From Liolophura sinensis (taxonomy: Eukaryota; Mollusca; Polyplacophora; Chitonida; Chitonidae): DNA of 60,000 nucleotides. The DNA lies in NCBI RefSeq assembly GCF_032854445.1, contig NC_088300.1, forward strand, positions 498,001-558,000, in the 5' to 3' direction. Each line of letters opens with the position of its first letter. Position 1 is the stretch's first letter. Of the stretch, positions 23,258 through 34,607 are shown piece after piece. The notes under the pieces were generated by a model, which saw only the letters and a list, made by a program, of their open reading frames with translations, had not been told where the DNA came from and did no database searches. Position numbers and translations under genes: made by a program.

Positions 23258-23400
23258 TTACTTATTTATTTGACGGGTGTTTTACGCTGTGCTCAAGGAT
23301 ATTTCACTTATGCGACGGGGACCAGCATTGTGGTGGGAGGAAACCGGGCAGAGCCCGACGGAAACCCACGACCATCCGCAGGTTGCTGCTTGCCCCAAAA
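23258..23400 (-). mobile_element. SINE 3' part (truncated)
   Basis: 'ttacttatttatttgacggg', 'gttttacgctgtgctcaagg' and 'tggtgggaggaaaccgggca' match the 3' half of the SINE at 43466-43735; the tRNA-like head is absent. Confidence 0.85.
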
Positions 23401-24640
23401 TAATCAAGGTAACGTGTGTTCTGTTAACTTTATAAACATGGCTTTTATGGCCTCTTGAATTAACAACCATAGCTACCAAAGAAAACACAGTGTCTGTAAT
23501 TTCTGTGAATGTATTTTACAACGACATCATACCTGGGACTAACAGGCCTATAACGGATATATTAGTTATAACCATGGCGATAGAATGTTCTACCTCCATG
23601 GTTATATTAGCCGTTACCCATAAACCTGGAGTACAATATGAGTAGTGATATCCCAACACAGACAGTAATTCCCACTAATTACAGCCCAGTGAGCTAGTCA
23701 AACAGGCCTTTATAGCTTTCAGTAGACTATTGTCACAAGGCCGAGGACCATTTGAGCTTCCTTGTCCCGCTTTTATTAAGATTATTTCGATCCTGAGTCA
23801 TTTTCACCCTCCTGACAGCAGTCCGCTTTATGGATGGAGGACATGGTAATGTTACCATATTTTGGCAATAATCGTTTAAACATGACAGGTTTACGCGAGT
23901 TTCCCCTACCTTGTTCCACGATGAAAGCGCTAAAAGTAGATCAACAGTTGATGATGGCTTTTCAGAGACTCACATTGGTTCCACGCAACCACAAATAACT
24001 GAATTCTTGGCTGTTTCGCTGCGACTAGTAAAGTGAGCGGTAACCAAGGGCAAATGGCTGTTTGGAATGAGGAGTATTGTGCGTACATTACAATGGGCCG
24101 GGCGTAGTTGTCGATTTTATTAATCGCAAAATATGGACCATGTCTTTCTTAATTACCGGGTCTTTAAGGTTTCAGAGTGAACACAGATCATTAAGTCTGT
24201 CTTCCGAACCGCCAAAAAAAGGCCATGTCGCGAATTTGCATATCAGTGGGATACCGCCAGAAGTCCGAAGTGGGACGTATTACGTCATTTCAATGACGCT
24301 AGATATTCCACTGCAGCATCACAAGGCGACGTCACAGTAGGTACACCAAATACGTCACAGATGAAACTGCAGCACGCAAAATGTTTCGCGTCTCACAACA
24401 AAAGGCTTGTGACGTACACGTCCTAATTGACACTAGCGACACCTTTCATGAGAGGAAAATCTGCCGGTACCCCATTTGTCTATCGTAATAGGAAATAAGC
24501 AAAGCCTAAGACCGAACTAAGAACTAAAACCGAATTACATATACCTATAAGGCTAGTACAAATTAATTTCAGTGATTTATTCAACATTTAGGCCTCATGT
24601 AGGTCTACAATAGCTGAAACATAGCAAACAAATCATTTGT
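23401..24640. other. Intergenic DNA, no gene seen
   Basis: No coding homology or repeat is recognised, apart from the CRE-like cluster at 24279-24420. Confidence 0.6.
24279..24420. promoter_or_regulatory. Cluster of CRE/ATF-like motifs
   Basis: TTACGTCA at 24280, GACGTCAC at 24328, TACGTCAC at 24351, TGACGTAC at 24410 and a TGACGC near 24294 fall within 140 bp. This is a motif match only. Confidence 0.35.
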
Positions 24641-24754
24641 GAAATATATATATTTGTGGCTCAACCAGTCGTTGCACTTTCCCCTCTTCGTGCTGAACGC
24701 CAAGTTACAACTTCCTCTTTTAAGGTCTTAGGTGTGACTCGACCCATGATTCAC

Positions 24755-25749
24755 CGTGGATCTACCGCTCCCGGAGAGGACGCTCTACCATATGTGCATG
24801 CTATCGACGCCGGTAAAGGATCTTTCTGATATGGGCCTTAAAGGTCGATTACCGATATTTATATCGGTAATTTTATATACAGAAATTTTATCTGATCGTC
24901 AGTCTAAAGTACCAGAAGGGTCCACTCTTTCTGACTCCTATGAGCAGGCCAGTATATTATCCTAATAAAATCCCTTTGTTTGGCCTTTGTATACGTATGT
25001 GTATATGTGTCTTTTCCGGAGTCTCCTCCCTGGCTTCTTTCACAACCCAATTTAATGTTTGATTTGAGTAAGCATAAGGAATCCAACACAAATCCTTTTT
25101 ACATGTATAATTCAGCAACATTATGCTGAAATCAAGGCTAATTATCAGGATTATAAATTTAAATATACTGATGGGTCAAACGACAGAGACAGGGTTGCAT
25201 CAGCGGCTGTCTTGGAACAGCGGGTCTCAAGAACAAGGAATGATAACTTTAAAAATCTGTTAATACTTCAAATTTTAGTCTTACATATTATATTCTGTTG
25301 GATACCAAGTCATATTGGTATCCATGGAAACACAGTCGCAGACAGGGAGGCAAAGGTTTCCCCAAATATAGCTATATCCAAAATAAAAATACCGTACATG
25401 GATTTTAGGTCTAACATTCTTAAATACAATAGTCGCCTTTGGCAGGGTGAATGGGATTTCCACGTCTATAATACACTGCATGCTATTCACCCTGTCACTG
25501 GCTATAATTCTCATACTCATGGTTTGTCGTTGGGCGTTCTCGTCTAACACAATTTTATCCTCCCAAGTATGTTGGATGTGATGCTCAATACGGCATCAAA
25601 CATATCCTTGTTGGCTGTGTGCATGGACTTTGTCCATGTTCGGCCAAGATTCTACACAGTCAGCACGATATATGATTTGTTTGAAACCATTGCTGGCGAT
25701 GCTGTCAGGTATTTAAAGGTCATTGCTCTATATCATAAAATATAGTTCT

Positions 25750-25819
<70 letters not shown>

Positions 25820-26010
25820 TATACATACATACATTTTTTTAAATTTTTATGCTCGTCTGTTTTATGTTTGTATATTTTTGTTTCATTTTTGGTTTTCTCA
25901 TCCTATCTAAAACTATTTACTGGCTCCTGTTATGAACTTGTTCTCGCCACGATATGGCTGGGAAATTGCCAATGTAACATTATGCCATAATCATTCATTC
26001 ATTCCATTCA
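24755..26010 (+). pseudogene. LINE relic (RT fragment and RNase H domain, I/Nimb-like)
   Basis: A reverse-transcriptase piece (DMGLKGRLPIFIS, then STLSDSYEQ) at about 24830-24950 is followed, after lost sequence and stops, by an RNase H-like part. That part includes YTDGS near 25165, and CWIPSHIGIHGNTVADREAK at 25290-25355. A cysteine/His block (CDAQYGIKHILVGC) and a frameshifted tail follow, near 25580-25720. An RNase H after the RT is known from I-superfamily LINEs. The element ends around a CATT-rich tail at about 25990-26012. A (CA)n tract lies in its 3' part. Frameshifts and deletions make it inactive. Confidence 0.8.
25757..25813. repeat. (CA)n microsatellite
   Basis: Uninterrupted CA dinucleotides in the 3' region of the LINE relic. 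Confidence 0.96.
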
Positions 26011-26012
26011 TT

Positions 26013-27628
26013 AAAATTAGTAGCTGATCGGAGATTTGCGCTTGATCGCTTGGATATAACTACGCCGAACTCTTTGAGTTCGGACCCTTATGTTTAGGAG
26101 TCACAGAGAAAGGGAACGCTGTTCAAAAGATTATTGGAGGTTGTGTCATCAGGCATTTGTAACTACAAGAAAAATGTGAAAAAAATAGTGAGAAAACTGC
26201 CACCTGCCACCTCTGACCATGCTGACTAAGTGGTATACATCAGATATATACATGTATACATAAAAAAACATATTATTTAAGTACTATATAATTATATGTT
26301 ATTTCATAATCTATAATGTGCGGTATATAGATTTGAAAAATGTGTTTATTTTCAACCCGCCTAATGTACATATTCAAGATAGAAAGTAAAACAAGACATA
26401 GGTTTAGGAGCCATTGATTTTAGCCTAAATATGTAGAAATGCAGATAATAAAATTTCTCCCGTGAACCACATATGTGTTTTCAGATGTCATTTACTCTTG
26501 ACTCCGTGTACCTATGTTTGCATTTATATTCCTTGTAGACCTACATGTAGAACGACTTTCTAATTCTTTCCAATAACTGTTTTCTTACTTTTTTAAAAAA
26601 TCAAGTGTGATGTAGTCAAAACTTGCAACAATATATATAGAGGATATGCAGGAGAAGGTTGAATATCATAAGTATTTTTCGAGTGAGAGGTGAAGGACCT
26701 TTCACTCCAAAAATATTTAACATTCAGTCAGCCTTCACTGTGCAACGTTGTATTTATTATTTATATTATGACAGGATTGCGATATTGTGTCTTTAAACAG
26801 GTTTAAGCAATGTTTGAAGTTGTAAACATTAACAGACTTGTTCATATAGCGTGACGTCTTTTATGACGTCACATATTCTTGCGTGATGCAGGTATGTTCA
26901 AGATGACTAAATTTGTATCATGACGTCATCCCAATGAGCTCCGTTTAAAACGTCATAAAACAAAATGTTTTTTTTTTTGCGTCATGGCGTTTTGGTGTAC
27001 AAAAATGCACTGACAAAAAGTGATATCTAATACCCCGTTCATACGGCCAAAATTTAAACCGGATCAAATCTGAACTGGTTTAACTCGAAGCCAGTTGTAA
27101 AAATGCGTGCGTTTACACGACATATGGCCAAGCCAAATTTAAGCGAGTTCAGGGATTTGCCCCTTGAGGCGGTCACATTTAAGCCGGTTGAGTAATTACG
27201 ACGTCATCCTCCTCTCCACGTACCCAGCGCATTTAATCCAGTTACGGTTCACCATCACTCTGCAATATTCTATTTATTATTTAGATCCTGGCATTTTCTC
27301 TGCATGTATATAAATGCGTATCAGTTTATCTGTTGCAAAAAACATAACTATTGAGCCATAACTTCGTCGTATTTCTGATTCTATTCATACGCGCTGAAAT
27401 TTCGTTCACGTCCGCACTCACCAAACCTTTTTACAGTTTTAAACGCTGTCTGTAAGTAATTATACATTCTACTAAGGTGCTTAATGCTAATGCAATATAG
27501 GTATTTACGTAAATTAAGCACATCAAGAATTTCTACCTCTTTTTTGGCGAACTATATATTGCGCGGAAGTGCACGGCCTTGTGATGCGGTCCACAAAGAT
27601 TTCATGGCCCTTGGTAAAGGTCTCCAGC

Positions 27629-27630
<2 letters not shown>
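26013..27630. other. Intergenic AT-rich DNA with an inverted repeat and CRE-like motifs
   Basis: No gene is seen. An imperfect palindrome lies at about 26652-26740. CRE-like sites lie at 26852-26957. At 27040-27200 there is an unusual stretch ('ccgttcatacggccaaaatt', 'gcgtttacacgacatatggc') that shares 'acacgacatatg' with the 5' LTR region at 27880. Confidence 0.55.
26852..26957. promoter_or_regulatory. Second cluster of CRE-like palindromes
   Basis: TGACGTCT at 26852, TGACGTCA at 26864, TGACGTCA at 26921 and ACGTCATA near 26950. Two are perfect 8-bp CRE palindromes. This is a motif match only. Confidence 0.35.

Positions 27631-27633
<3 letters not shown>

Positions 27634-27719
<86 letters not shown>
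27634..27719. repeat. (AT)n microsatellite
   Basis: About 40 TA dinucleotides directly upstream of the LTR element. Confidence 0.96.
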
Positions 27720-27720
<1 letters not shown>

Positions 27721-27779
27721 CTCCCGGGCCTCCTTGAAGCGGCGATAGGGTGACAAGGTAGCTACCTGGATAAGGTTGG

Positions 27780-28004
27780 CAGGCATCAGCCTCAGGGTGT
27801 CAATGGGTGCCATCTATCGGCGCACGCCAACTATCCTATTGCTTGGTTAAATAAAAGTTGGAAACTGCTACCGTGCGTTCACACGACATATGTGTCGAAA
27901 CTGTCCTATTGCTTGATTAAATAAAAGTTGGAAACTGCTACCGCTTGTCTGTTCCATTCTCTACTTTTGGATAAGGTCGTCGATATGTTACTCCGGCCGT
28001 AGCA
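27780..28004 (+). repeat. 5' LTR, with an internal 70-bp duplication
   Basis: It matches the 3' LTR at 'catctatcggcgcac', 'ggaaactgctacc', 'tcattctct' and 'gttactcc(g/a)gccgta'. A 70-bp segment carrying the AATAAA signal is present twice (27831-27873 and 27901-27943), joined by 'tgcgttcacacgacatatgt' + 'gtcga'. The 3' LTR has one copy. Confidence 0.75.
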
Positions 28005-28008
28005 AATC

Positions 28009-28026
28009 TGGTGACAGCGGTGGGAT
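28009..28026 (+). promoter_or_regulatory. Candidate primer-binding site
   Basis: 'tggtgacagcggtgggat' begins 4 bp past the LTR end. TGG is the expected complement of a tRNA 3' CCA. The rest resembles a leucine-tRNA-type 3' end, but the tRNA was not identified. Confidence 0.45.
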
Positions 28027-28289
28027 ACGCTGGACTGACGACTAATGGAGTAATGGATTTCCTGGCTGACGCCAGGCGTGAGCCGGGCTCAAACGCCTTT
28101 CTCACGGGAAGATCGCGCCGAGACGATGGTTTTCCGGATGATACATGGGAACGCACGGATTACGTATAAGCGTCATTTCCAAAACAACGTTTAACACTAG
28201 CTCCCAAAAACAAAGGAATGTAAGAAATTATACAAATCGGAAATAAAGCCGGTAAGACACAAAAGAGAAGCGGTCATCAGTTTTCAACG

Positions 28290-28839
28290 ATGTCGGGCAG
28301 ACGTAAACCAGCGGACCGGACGCAGAAGGGCGGATTCGGGCATTGGCCGTGATACAGGGCTCTTTGCGGACATTGATGAGCAGACGCCGAGCAAAATGGG
28401 TAATACTCCTAAGGTTGGTTTTAGTACCCCTAGGAACTCAGCAACGCAAGGGATTGCTTCTGTGAGCCACGGAAACGTTAGACATAGCGGGAACAACCTA
28501 CCCGACAGTGTAGAAGAAATGGAGGCAGAGATACTGACAACCTCCAGAAATATAGCGAAACTGGAGAGGAGGAAGTTGGCTGAATTGAATCTAAAGAAGC
28601 TTCCACTACCTGTTACGAGTCATGTGGCAGAAAGAGCTGCTTCGGAGAATGACGAACATTTGCGTCACCCAGACGGCGAGGATTCTCCTATGGTCGCCAC
28701 GACTAAGGGCCGAAATCCATTGGTGCATCCCGCTTGTTTGATGGGTGTACACCGTGGATTGACTACGAGACTCATTTTGAAGCTTGTTCCAAACTCAACC
28801 AATAGAATGAGCACGAGAGGGCTTATACCTTTTTGTTAG
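28290..28839 (+). pseudogene. LTR element gag-like region, 5' part (broken)
   Basis: An ATG at 28290 opens a frame that stops within 20 codons. A second frame (28396-28839) has a Glu/Arg/Lys-rich helical segment (EEMEAEILTTSRNIAKLERR) resembling the N-terminal part of gag proteins. It is disrupted before the capsid-like part. Confidence 0.6.
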
Positions 28840-29016
28840 TTTTTGAGGAGCAGCGCAGCAAGTACTAAGTCATGTTGACGGTGGGTCAGGTGCAAGCTAC
28901 AGAGCCATGATAAAGGACTACTCGGAAGACGACTGAAAGCTGGTGAGTCATTCTTGGAACTCGTTCAAGCGATCAGAATACTGGTAGCCTTAAGCTACAC
29001 TAATGCGCCGACATAG

Positions 29017-29520
29017 GTGCTGGACCAGTTTGTTGAAGCCCTGCCGGATTCGGAGATGCGACTTCGAATTCAGAGTACTCGTCCGAGCACATTCGACGAG
29101 ACGCTACAATTGGCAGTAGAATTGGACGCTTACCAGAGACCCGAAGAGGTGCGGTCCGGCAGGAAATCAAAGGTCAGGGGAGTGGCAGACGAAATAGCCA
29201 GGGATGAAAGTCCAGACGAAAGTGTCCGTTTCCGCCAGGAAATAGTGGGGCTCATCCAGGAACTTATTGCGAAACACTCACCGGGAAAGCGGCCACGACA
29301 GATTCAAAGACGACGCAACAAAGAAACGCCAGACAGTTGCTTCAGCTGTGCAGCGACAGGTCACTATAGGCGTGACTGCCCAAATCCAAAGAGAGGAGCC
29401 ATCAACAATCAACAGAAGACACATAACACGTGGGCGAGCCTTCAAGAGGTGAAAACCTTAGGGACAACCCTTCGTAATCTTGGGCGTGGGCTGTGTATTC
29501 CTTGCAAGGTAGTCAGTTGA
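29017..29520 (+). pseudogene. LTR element gag, 3' part with CCHC zinc knuckle
   Basis: The frame starts in a capsid C-terminal-like stretch and contains a CX2CX4HX4C knuckle (CFSCAATGHYRRDC) at about 29335-29378, the nucleic-acid-binding motif of nucleocapsid. It ends at a stop overlapping the protease frame. Confidence 0.8.
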
Positions 29521-29620
29521 CCTTGTCATAGACACGGGCGCAACCGTGACGATAATCTCTTACCAGACGTTCGAGAAAATTCAGGGATCAAGACGACCTG
29601 CACTGTTGGAGAAGGGATAA
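29519..29620 (+). pseudogene. LTR element aspartic protease remnant
   Basis: The retroviral-type active-site motif DTGA lies in a short frame that overlaps the gag stop by one base pair in a different phase, and runs into a stop near 29620. The flap region is not intact. Confidence 0.65.
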
Positions 29621-29760
29621 GCGTTGACTTTGGCAGATGGTAAACCCTTGCTTAGCCTCAGGGAAGGGCGTATTGGCGGCCAGGAGTTTGATCTCTAGAG
29701 AGGGAGGCGTCGCTACCAGGCTGATGAACCTAACAGAAGAGTCGTAGAAATTGTACCACG

Positions 29761-31314
29761 TTGGGTTATTTGCATCCCATCAGGACAGTCCTTCAGGCCC
29801 AGCCGACGCAAAGTGAGGTAACATCAAACAACCATCTTGATGAATTAGAAGCGACACTTGATTTGGGAGAGGAACAAACGAGAAAGGTCAGAAGCCTGCT
29901 GGACAGGTATGCCCACCTTTTTGCCGGTAAAAATGAACAGCTTGGGCGAGCGAAGGTAGTACAACACTCTATTGACACTGGGAGGTCGAGACCTATAAGA
30001 CAACAACCACGGCGTGTGTCTCCTCAGGTGCAAACCGAAATTGATAAACAGGTCACAAACATGTTGAGTAAAGGGGTTATCGAGCCATCGAATAGTCCCT
30101 GGGCGTCACCTGTAGTCTTGGTGCGTAAAAAGGATGGCAGCCAAAAGTTTTGCATCGATTCTCGGTTCCTGAATAACGTAACTATCAAGGACGCTTATTC
30201 ACTCCCTAGAGTAGATGATTCCTTGGATGCGCTTGCTGGGTGCTCATGGTTCCATCGGTGTAATGAGTGGCTACTGGCAACTAGAAATGGAGGAGACAAG
30301 ATGAAAACTTTACCTTACCTTTACCTTACCTGTCTTTACCTTACACAGAGGTCTCTTTCAATTCGAGGTTATGCCGTTCGATCTCTACAACGCGCCCAGC
30401 TGTGTGCTGGGTTACGCGGGGACATTTGTTTGATTTATCTGGATGATATAATTATCTTCAGCAGAACATTTGACGAACATCTCGACCCACTGGAGAAAGT
30501 CTTGCAGAGATTACGAGATGCGGGTCTACGGCTAAGGACGGACTCGTGCCACCTGTTCTCAAGAAGAGTCCCATTTCTGGGCTATGTGGTGATTGGAGAT
30601 GCTATTGGACCGGATCCGGACATGATGGCAGCTGTCGAGAATTGGCCCCGTCCAACGAGTACAACAGACGTTCGAGGCTTCATTGGGCTTATCTCATATT
30701 ACCGGAAGTTTGTCAAGTGTTTTGCTCAGTTGGCAGCCCCTTTACATAAACTCATCGAGAAAGGTCGGCCGTTTAGATGGACTGCAGAATGTGAAGCAGC
30801 ATTCAACAGGTTAAAGAACGAGTTAACCAGAGCACCAATAATGGCACACCCGATATTCCACACATCCTTCATTTTGGACACAGATGCCTGTGAAAATGGT
30901 ATAGGTAGTGTTCTCTCCCAAACCCAGGATGGCGTAGAGAGAGTAATTGCATATGGCAGTAGGGCTCTGAATAAAAGCGAAAAACGTTACTGTGTTACAC
31001 GGAAAGAGCTTTGGGCCATAGTTCACTTTGTTAAGTTCTTTCGACCCTACCTTTACGGACACCATTTCCTACTACGAACCGACCATAGCGCTTTGAGGTG
31101 GATGATGGACTTTAAGAACCAGGAAGGTGAACTGGCGAGATGGCTTAATGTGTTATCCACGTATGACTTCAAGGTACAACACAGGCCCGGTAAGAGCCAT
31201 GGTAATGCCGATGGTCTTTCCCGTTCGGATGGAATCCATCACGGGCCTACTTGCCCTGACCAAATGCCAACAACAGCCGTTTCACTGTGCCATTCAGAAA
31301 CCCAACTAAACTAA
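29761..31314 (+). pseudogene. LTR element reverse transcriptase and RNase H (damaged)
   Basis: The frame carries RT finger and palm motifs, including the catalytic YLDD box near 30437, and a complete-looking RNase H with its DTDA and TDHSALRW motifs (about 30870-31110). Between about 30260 and 30400 the RT is out of frame, and an unrelated pyrimidine-rich insert lies near 30300-30350, so part of the palm is lost. A stop follows RNase H and little integrase sequence remains. Confidence 0.88.
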
Positions 31315-31732
31315 GCTAAAGACACGAACCCTTCGATTTCGCGAATGAGTCAGAAATCCGACCAAACTGGGACGAAATGTCGCTACAGAACTTTGAAGCG
31401 AAAGCGTTCTGGGGTCAGTGGGGACAATCACATGTTGTAAACGGGCTGCTGTGTCGAAAGTGGATCGATGACAAAGGTTGACACGTCAGACATCAAATCA
31501 TAGTTTCGTTCTCCCAAAGAAAACCCTGACGGGAGTGACTGAGTGGCAGGATTATGAATAAACTAGTGTAAAGGGTTTAAAAACTGTTCTTTGTTCCTCT
31601 ACTATTTACAATCATTTCAGCAATATTTCTTTTCTTAATCATTCTGTCATTCATTAATAAATGTTATCTTGGTGTACGCCTTTTCTGTAAAATTTACTCG
31701 AGGGCTTGTAATCTCGAAGGCGTAGGCAATGT

Positions 31733-31917
31733 TGTAACCTTTGACCTATGTATGTATGTGTGTGCCTTTAGATGGTGCATCAGGTCAACTAGTCATCTAT
31801 CGGCGCACCCCAACTATCCTGTTCCTTGGTGAAATAAACGTTGGAAACTGCTACCAGTTGTCTGTTTCATTCTCTCCTTTTGGTCAAGGTCGTCAATTTG
31901 TTACTCCAGCCGTAACA
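31733..31917 (+). repeat. 3' LTR
   Basis: It starts at a TGTAAC and ends CGTAACA, about 185 bp, with an 'aaataaac' polyadenylation-like signal in the middle. Its second half aligns to the 5' LTR. Confidence 0.65.
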
Positions 31918-32347
31918 ATAGCCAAATGTAATAACAAAAGTGATGTCTAACTGGTGAAGATATCATTTTTATCAGTGAAGGAAATACTGGGATATCACTG
32001 ACGTATAAATAATAAATCCCGACATTTCACCTAAGTTACATAAAAAGGGTTATTAAAGCACTTCGTAGTAAAAGTGAAAAAGAAACCATGGTGTTTGACA
32101 TTTAGTACCTTTTTCTAGCCCATACCATCGCTGTTATGGGTTTAGCCTATAGGCCACTAGTATTATATATGTATGGCTACGGTCGATTAAATGAACGCGG
32201 CCTATTTATGGCGCGTGCTGTTTTTACCACAACAAAACAAAAAGAATGATGCTTTAGACTAAAAATTATCTGGCAAGTGTCAAACCTTTTTCATGCGAGA
32301 AACATGAATTTAGTTTGAACATGTGAAACTAAAAGTTTGTTGAAGCC

Positions 32348-32372
32348 AGGGGAGAGTGGGGCATAAAGGACC
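32348..32372 (+). repeat. Left terminal inverted repeat
   Basis: A perfect 25-bp inverted match to 37466-37490. A degenerate related piece ('gccccatgggttggggcaaa') lies inside at about 32542-32562. Confidence 0.88.
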
Positions 32373-32639
32373 AGTTAACTTTGACCGCTTATATATGAAC
32401 AACCGTGAACCCTTGTAGCTAATTTTAAAATATATAGCCAAGAGGGCTGCATAAAGATCACAAATCCATGCAGTTATACCACTCTGGCTAATTGCCTTTA
32501 GACATTTCATGAAAGTTTGATTACCAGTGAAAAGATCGCTTTGCCCCATGGGTTGGGGCAAAACGGACCCTGAGGTCCATTATGCCTCGTGAGATATTAA
32601 AATAGTGCATCTGGCCAGGCTGACTCTGCAACGAGATTT

Positions 32640-33447
32640 GGACTTCAGTTCAACGAGTTTTATTAATTTTATACGATGGTCGTTCCATCGATTTTAATGG
32701 GTCGTTTAAGTTACGACACCTCTTGCCTTTACCTTCCTTTGCTTGAGAGTTGGCCTTTTGGTGGTTATTATTACCATTTTTCTGAAGTAAATCTTTGTAC
32801 GGACTGCTGGTCAGGAAAGCAGCCTTTCCGCGACGGACATTCTTTTTAAGCGACGGTTTAACTGTTACTTTTGGGGAAGGCGATATGACAAATGGAGATA
32901 TATAAATGTCCCCGGTGGCAGAGACTTGCCTTGTTGTGGTCTTTCATAAGCGATGTCAAAATCTACATGCGATGGACCGGAAATTGCTAGAGGAATTGTT
33001 TGACCGTCAGCGGCGGGCCTGACTGGAGACTGCGGACTGGTTGAATATAGGCGTCAGGCTGTCGCGAGGCGGCTGGCTGGTTGTAGGCAGAGGCCTGGTT
33101 GGAGATAGCGGAATGGTTGGAAGCATCAGACTGGTTGAAGGTAGCGAACTGGTTGGAGGCGTCGAATTGGTTAGAGGTGGCAGGCTGGTTGGTGACAGCG
33201 GGCTGGTCAGAAGTGATGAACCGACAGGAGGAGGGAGACTTACAGAAGGAGGCAGACTGATCGGAGGCTGCAGGTTCAGTGGAAGCGGTTGGATATCAGT
33301 AGATTGTGCAGTCGCGAACTCATGTGGCTCGAAAACGAGCCAGCTGATGTGAAAGATTCCAGTCTTTTTGAATCCATGGGCGGCAGTCAGAGCTGTTGTT
33401 GCCTCCATGTATGCTGCCCCAAAAGATTCCAGTCTTTTTGAATCCAT
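32640..33447 (-). pseudogene. Transposase C-terminal remnant (pogo-like)
   Basis: The frame 33447-33007 has ALTAAHGFKKTGIF and FEPHEFATAQSTD, matching the 'GFKKTGIFP...F...DF' segment near the end of Tigger/pogo transposases. It continues into a Pro/Ser/Thr-rich linker encoded by degenerate 24-30 bp repeats. Beyond a stop, the frame from about 32880 gives KPSLKKNVRRGKAAFLTSSP, the basic 'RGK...LTSTP' tail of this family. Confidence 0.78.
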
Positions 33448-34470
33448 GGGCGGCAGTCAGAGCTGTTGTTGCCTCCATGTATGCTGCCCCAAAAGATTCC
33501 AGTCTTTTTGAATCTATGGGCGGCAGTCAGAGCTGTTGTTGCCTCCATGTATGCTGCCCCAAAAGATTCCAGTCTTTTTGAATCCATGGGCGGCAGTCAG
33601 AGCTGTTGTTGCCTCCATGTATGCTGCCCCAAAAGATTCCAGTCTTTTTGAATCCATGGGCGGCAGTCAGAGCTGTTGTTGCCTCCATGTATGCTGCCCC
33701 AAAAGATTCCAGTCTTTTTGAATCCATGGGCGGCAGTCAGAGCTGTTGTTGCCTCCATGTATGCTGCCCCAAAAGATTCCAGTCTTTTTGAATCCATGGG
33801 CGGCAGTCAGAGCTGTTGTTGCCTCCATGTATGCTGCCCCAAAAGATTCCAGTCTTTTTGAATCCATGGGCGGCAGTCAGAGCTGTTGTTGCCTCCATGT
33901 ATGCTGCCCCAAAAGATTCCAGTCTTTTTGAATCCATGGGCGGCAGTCAGAGCTGTTGTTGCCTCCATGTATGCTGCCCCAAAAGATTCCAGTCTTTTTG
34001 AATCCATGGGCGGCAGTCAGAGCTGTTGTTGCCTCCATGTATGCTGCCCCAAAAGATTCCAGTCTTTTTGAATCCATGGGCGGCAGTCAGAGCTGTTGTT
34101 GCCTCCATGTATGCTGCCCCAAAAGATTCCAGTCTTTTTGAATCCATGGGCGGCAGTCAGAGCTGTTGTTGCCTCCATGTATGCTGCCCCAAAAGATTCC
34201 AGTCTTTTTGAATCCATGGGCGGCAGTCAGAGCTGTTGTTGCCTCCATGTATGCTGCCCCAAAAGATTCCAGTCTTTTTGAATCCATGGGCGGCAGTCAG
34301 AGCTGTTGTTGCCTCCATGTATGCTGCCCCAAAAGATTCCAGTCTTTTTGAATCCATGGGCGGCAGTCAGAGCTGTTGTTGCCTCCATGTATGCTGCCCC
34401 AAAAGATTCCAGTCTTTTTGAATCCATGGGCGGCAGTCAGTGCTGTTGTTGCCTCCATGTATGCTGCCCC
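33351..34470. repeat. 70-bp tandem array, 16 near-identical copies
   Basis: The unit is 'aaaagattccagtctttttg' + 'aatccatgggcggcagtcag' + 'agctgttgttgcctccatgt' + 'atgctgcccc'. It is a piece of transposase coding sequence (minus: MEATTALTAAHGFKKTGIF). Copies differ at only one or two positions (for example 'aatctatggg' near 33512), so the expansion is recent or homogenised. The period is not a multiple of three. Confidence 0.97.
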
Positions 34471-34607
34471 AAATAGCTCTACCACCTGAAAAGTGCAACC
34501 ACTTCTCTATTTCCTTCTTTATTATCATAACAGGTGGAAATTAACTTCATAAAGTTCACATCCAATGGCTGGTTTTTGTGGGAACAATGCCGAGACAGGT
34601 AGATAGG

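Larger units (their letters stand above)
27780..31917 (+). mobile_element. Defective Ty3/gypsy-type LTR retrotransposon
   Basis: Similar ends at 27813-28004 and 31793-31917 bracket gag, protease, RT and RNase H remnants in the order expected for Ty3/gypsy. The frames are broken at several points. RNase H is followed by only about 400 bp before the 3' LTR, so nearly all of the integrase region is missing. The element is therefore non-autonomous. Its left boundary is uncertain because the start of the 5' LTR does not align to the 3' LTR. Confidence 0.88.

Noticed and set aside
32310-32561. 83-codon minus-strand frame next to the left TIR
   Set aside because: It overlaps the TIR and subterminal region of the DNA transposon, has no recognisable motif, and looks like chance.
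33351-34470. CRISPR-like array of regular 70-bp repeats
   Set aside because: Units abut directly with no variable spacers, the unit is transposase-derived, and the genome is eukaryotic.
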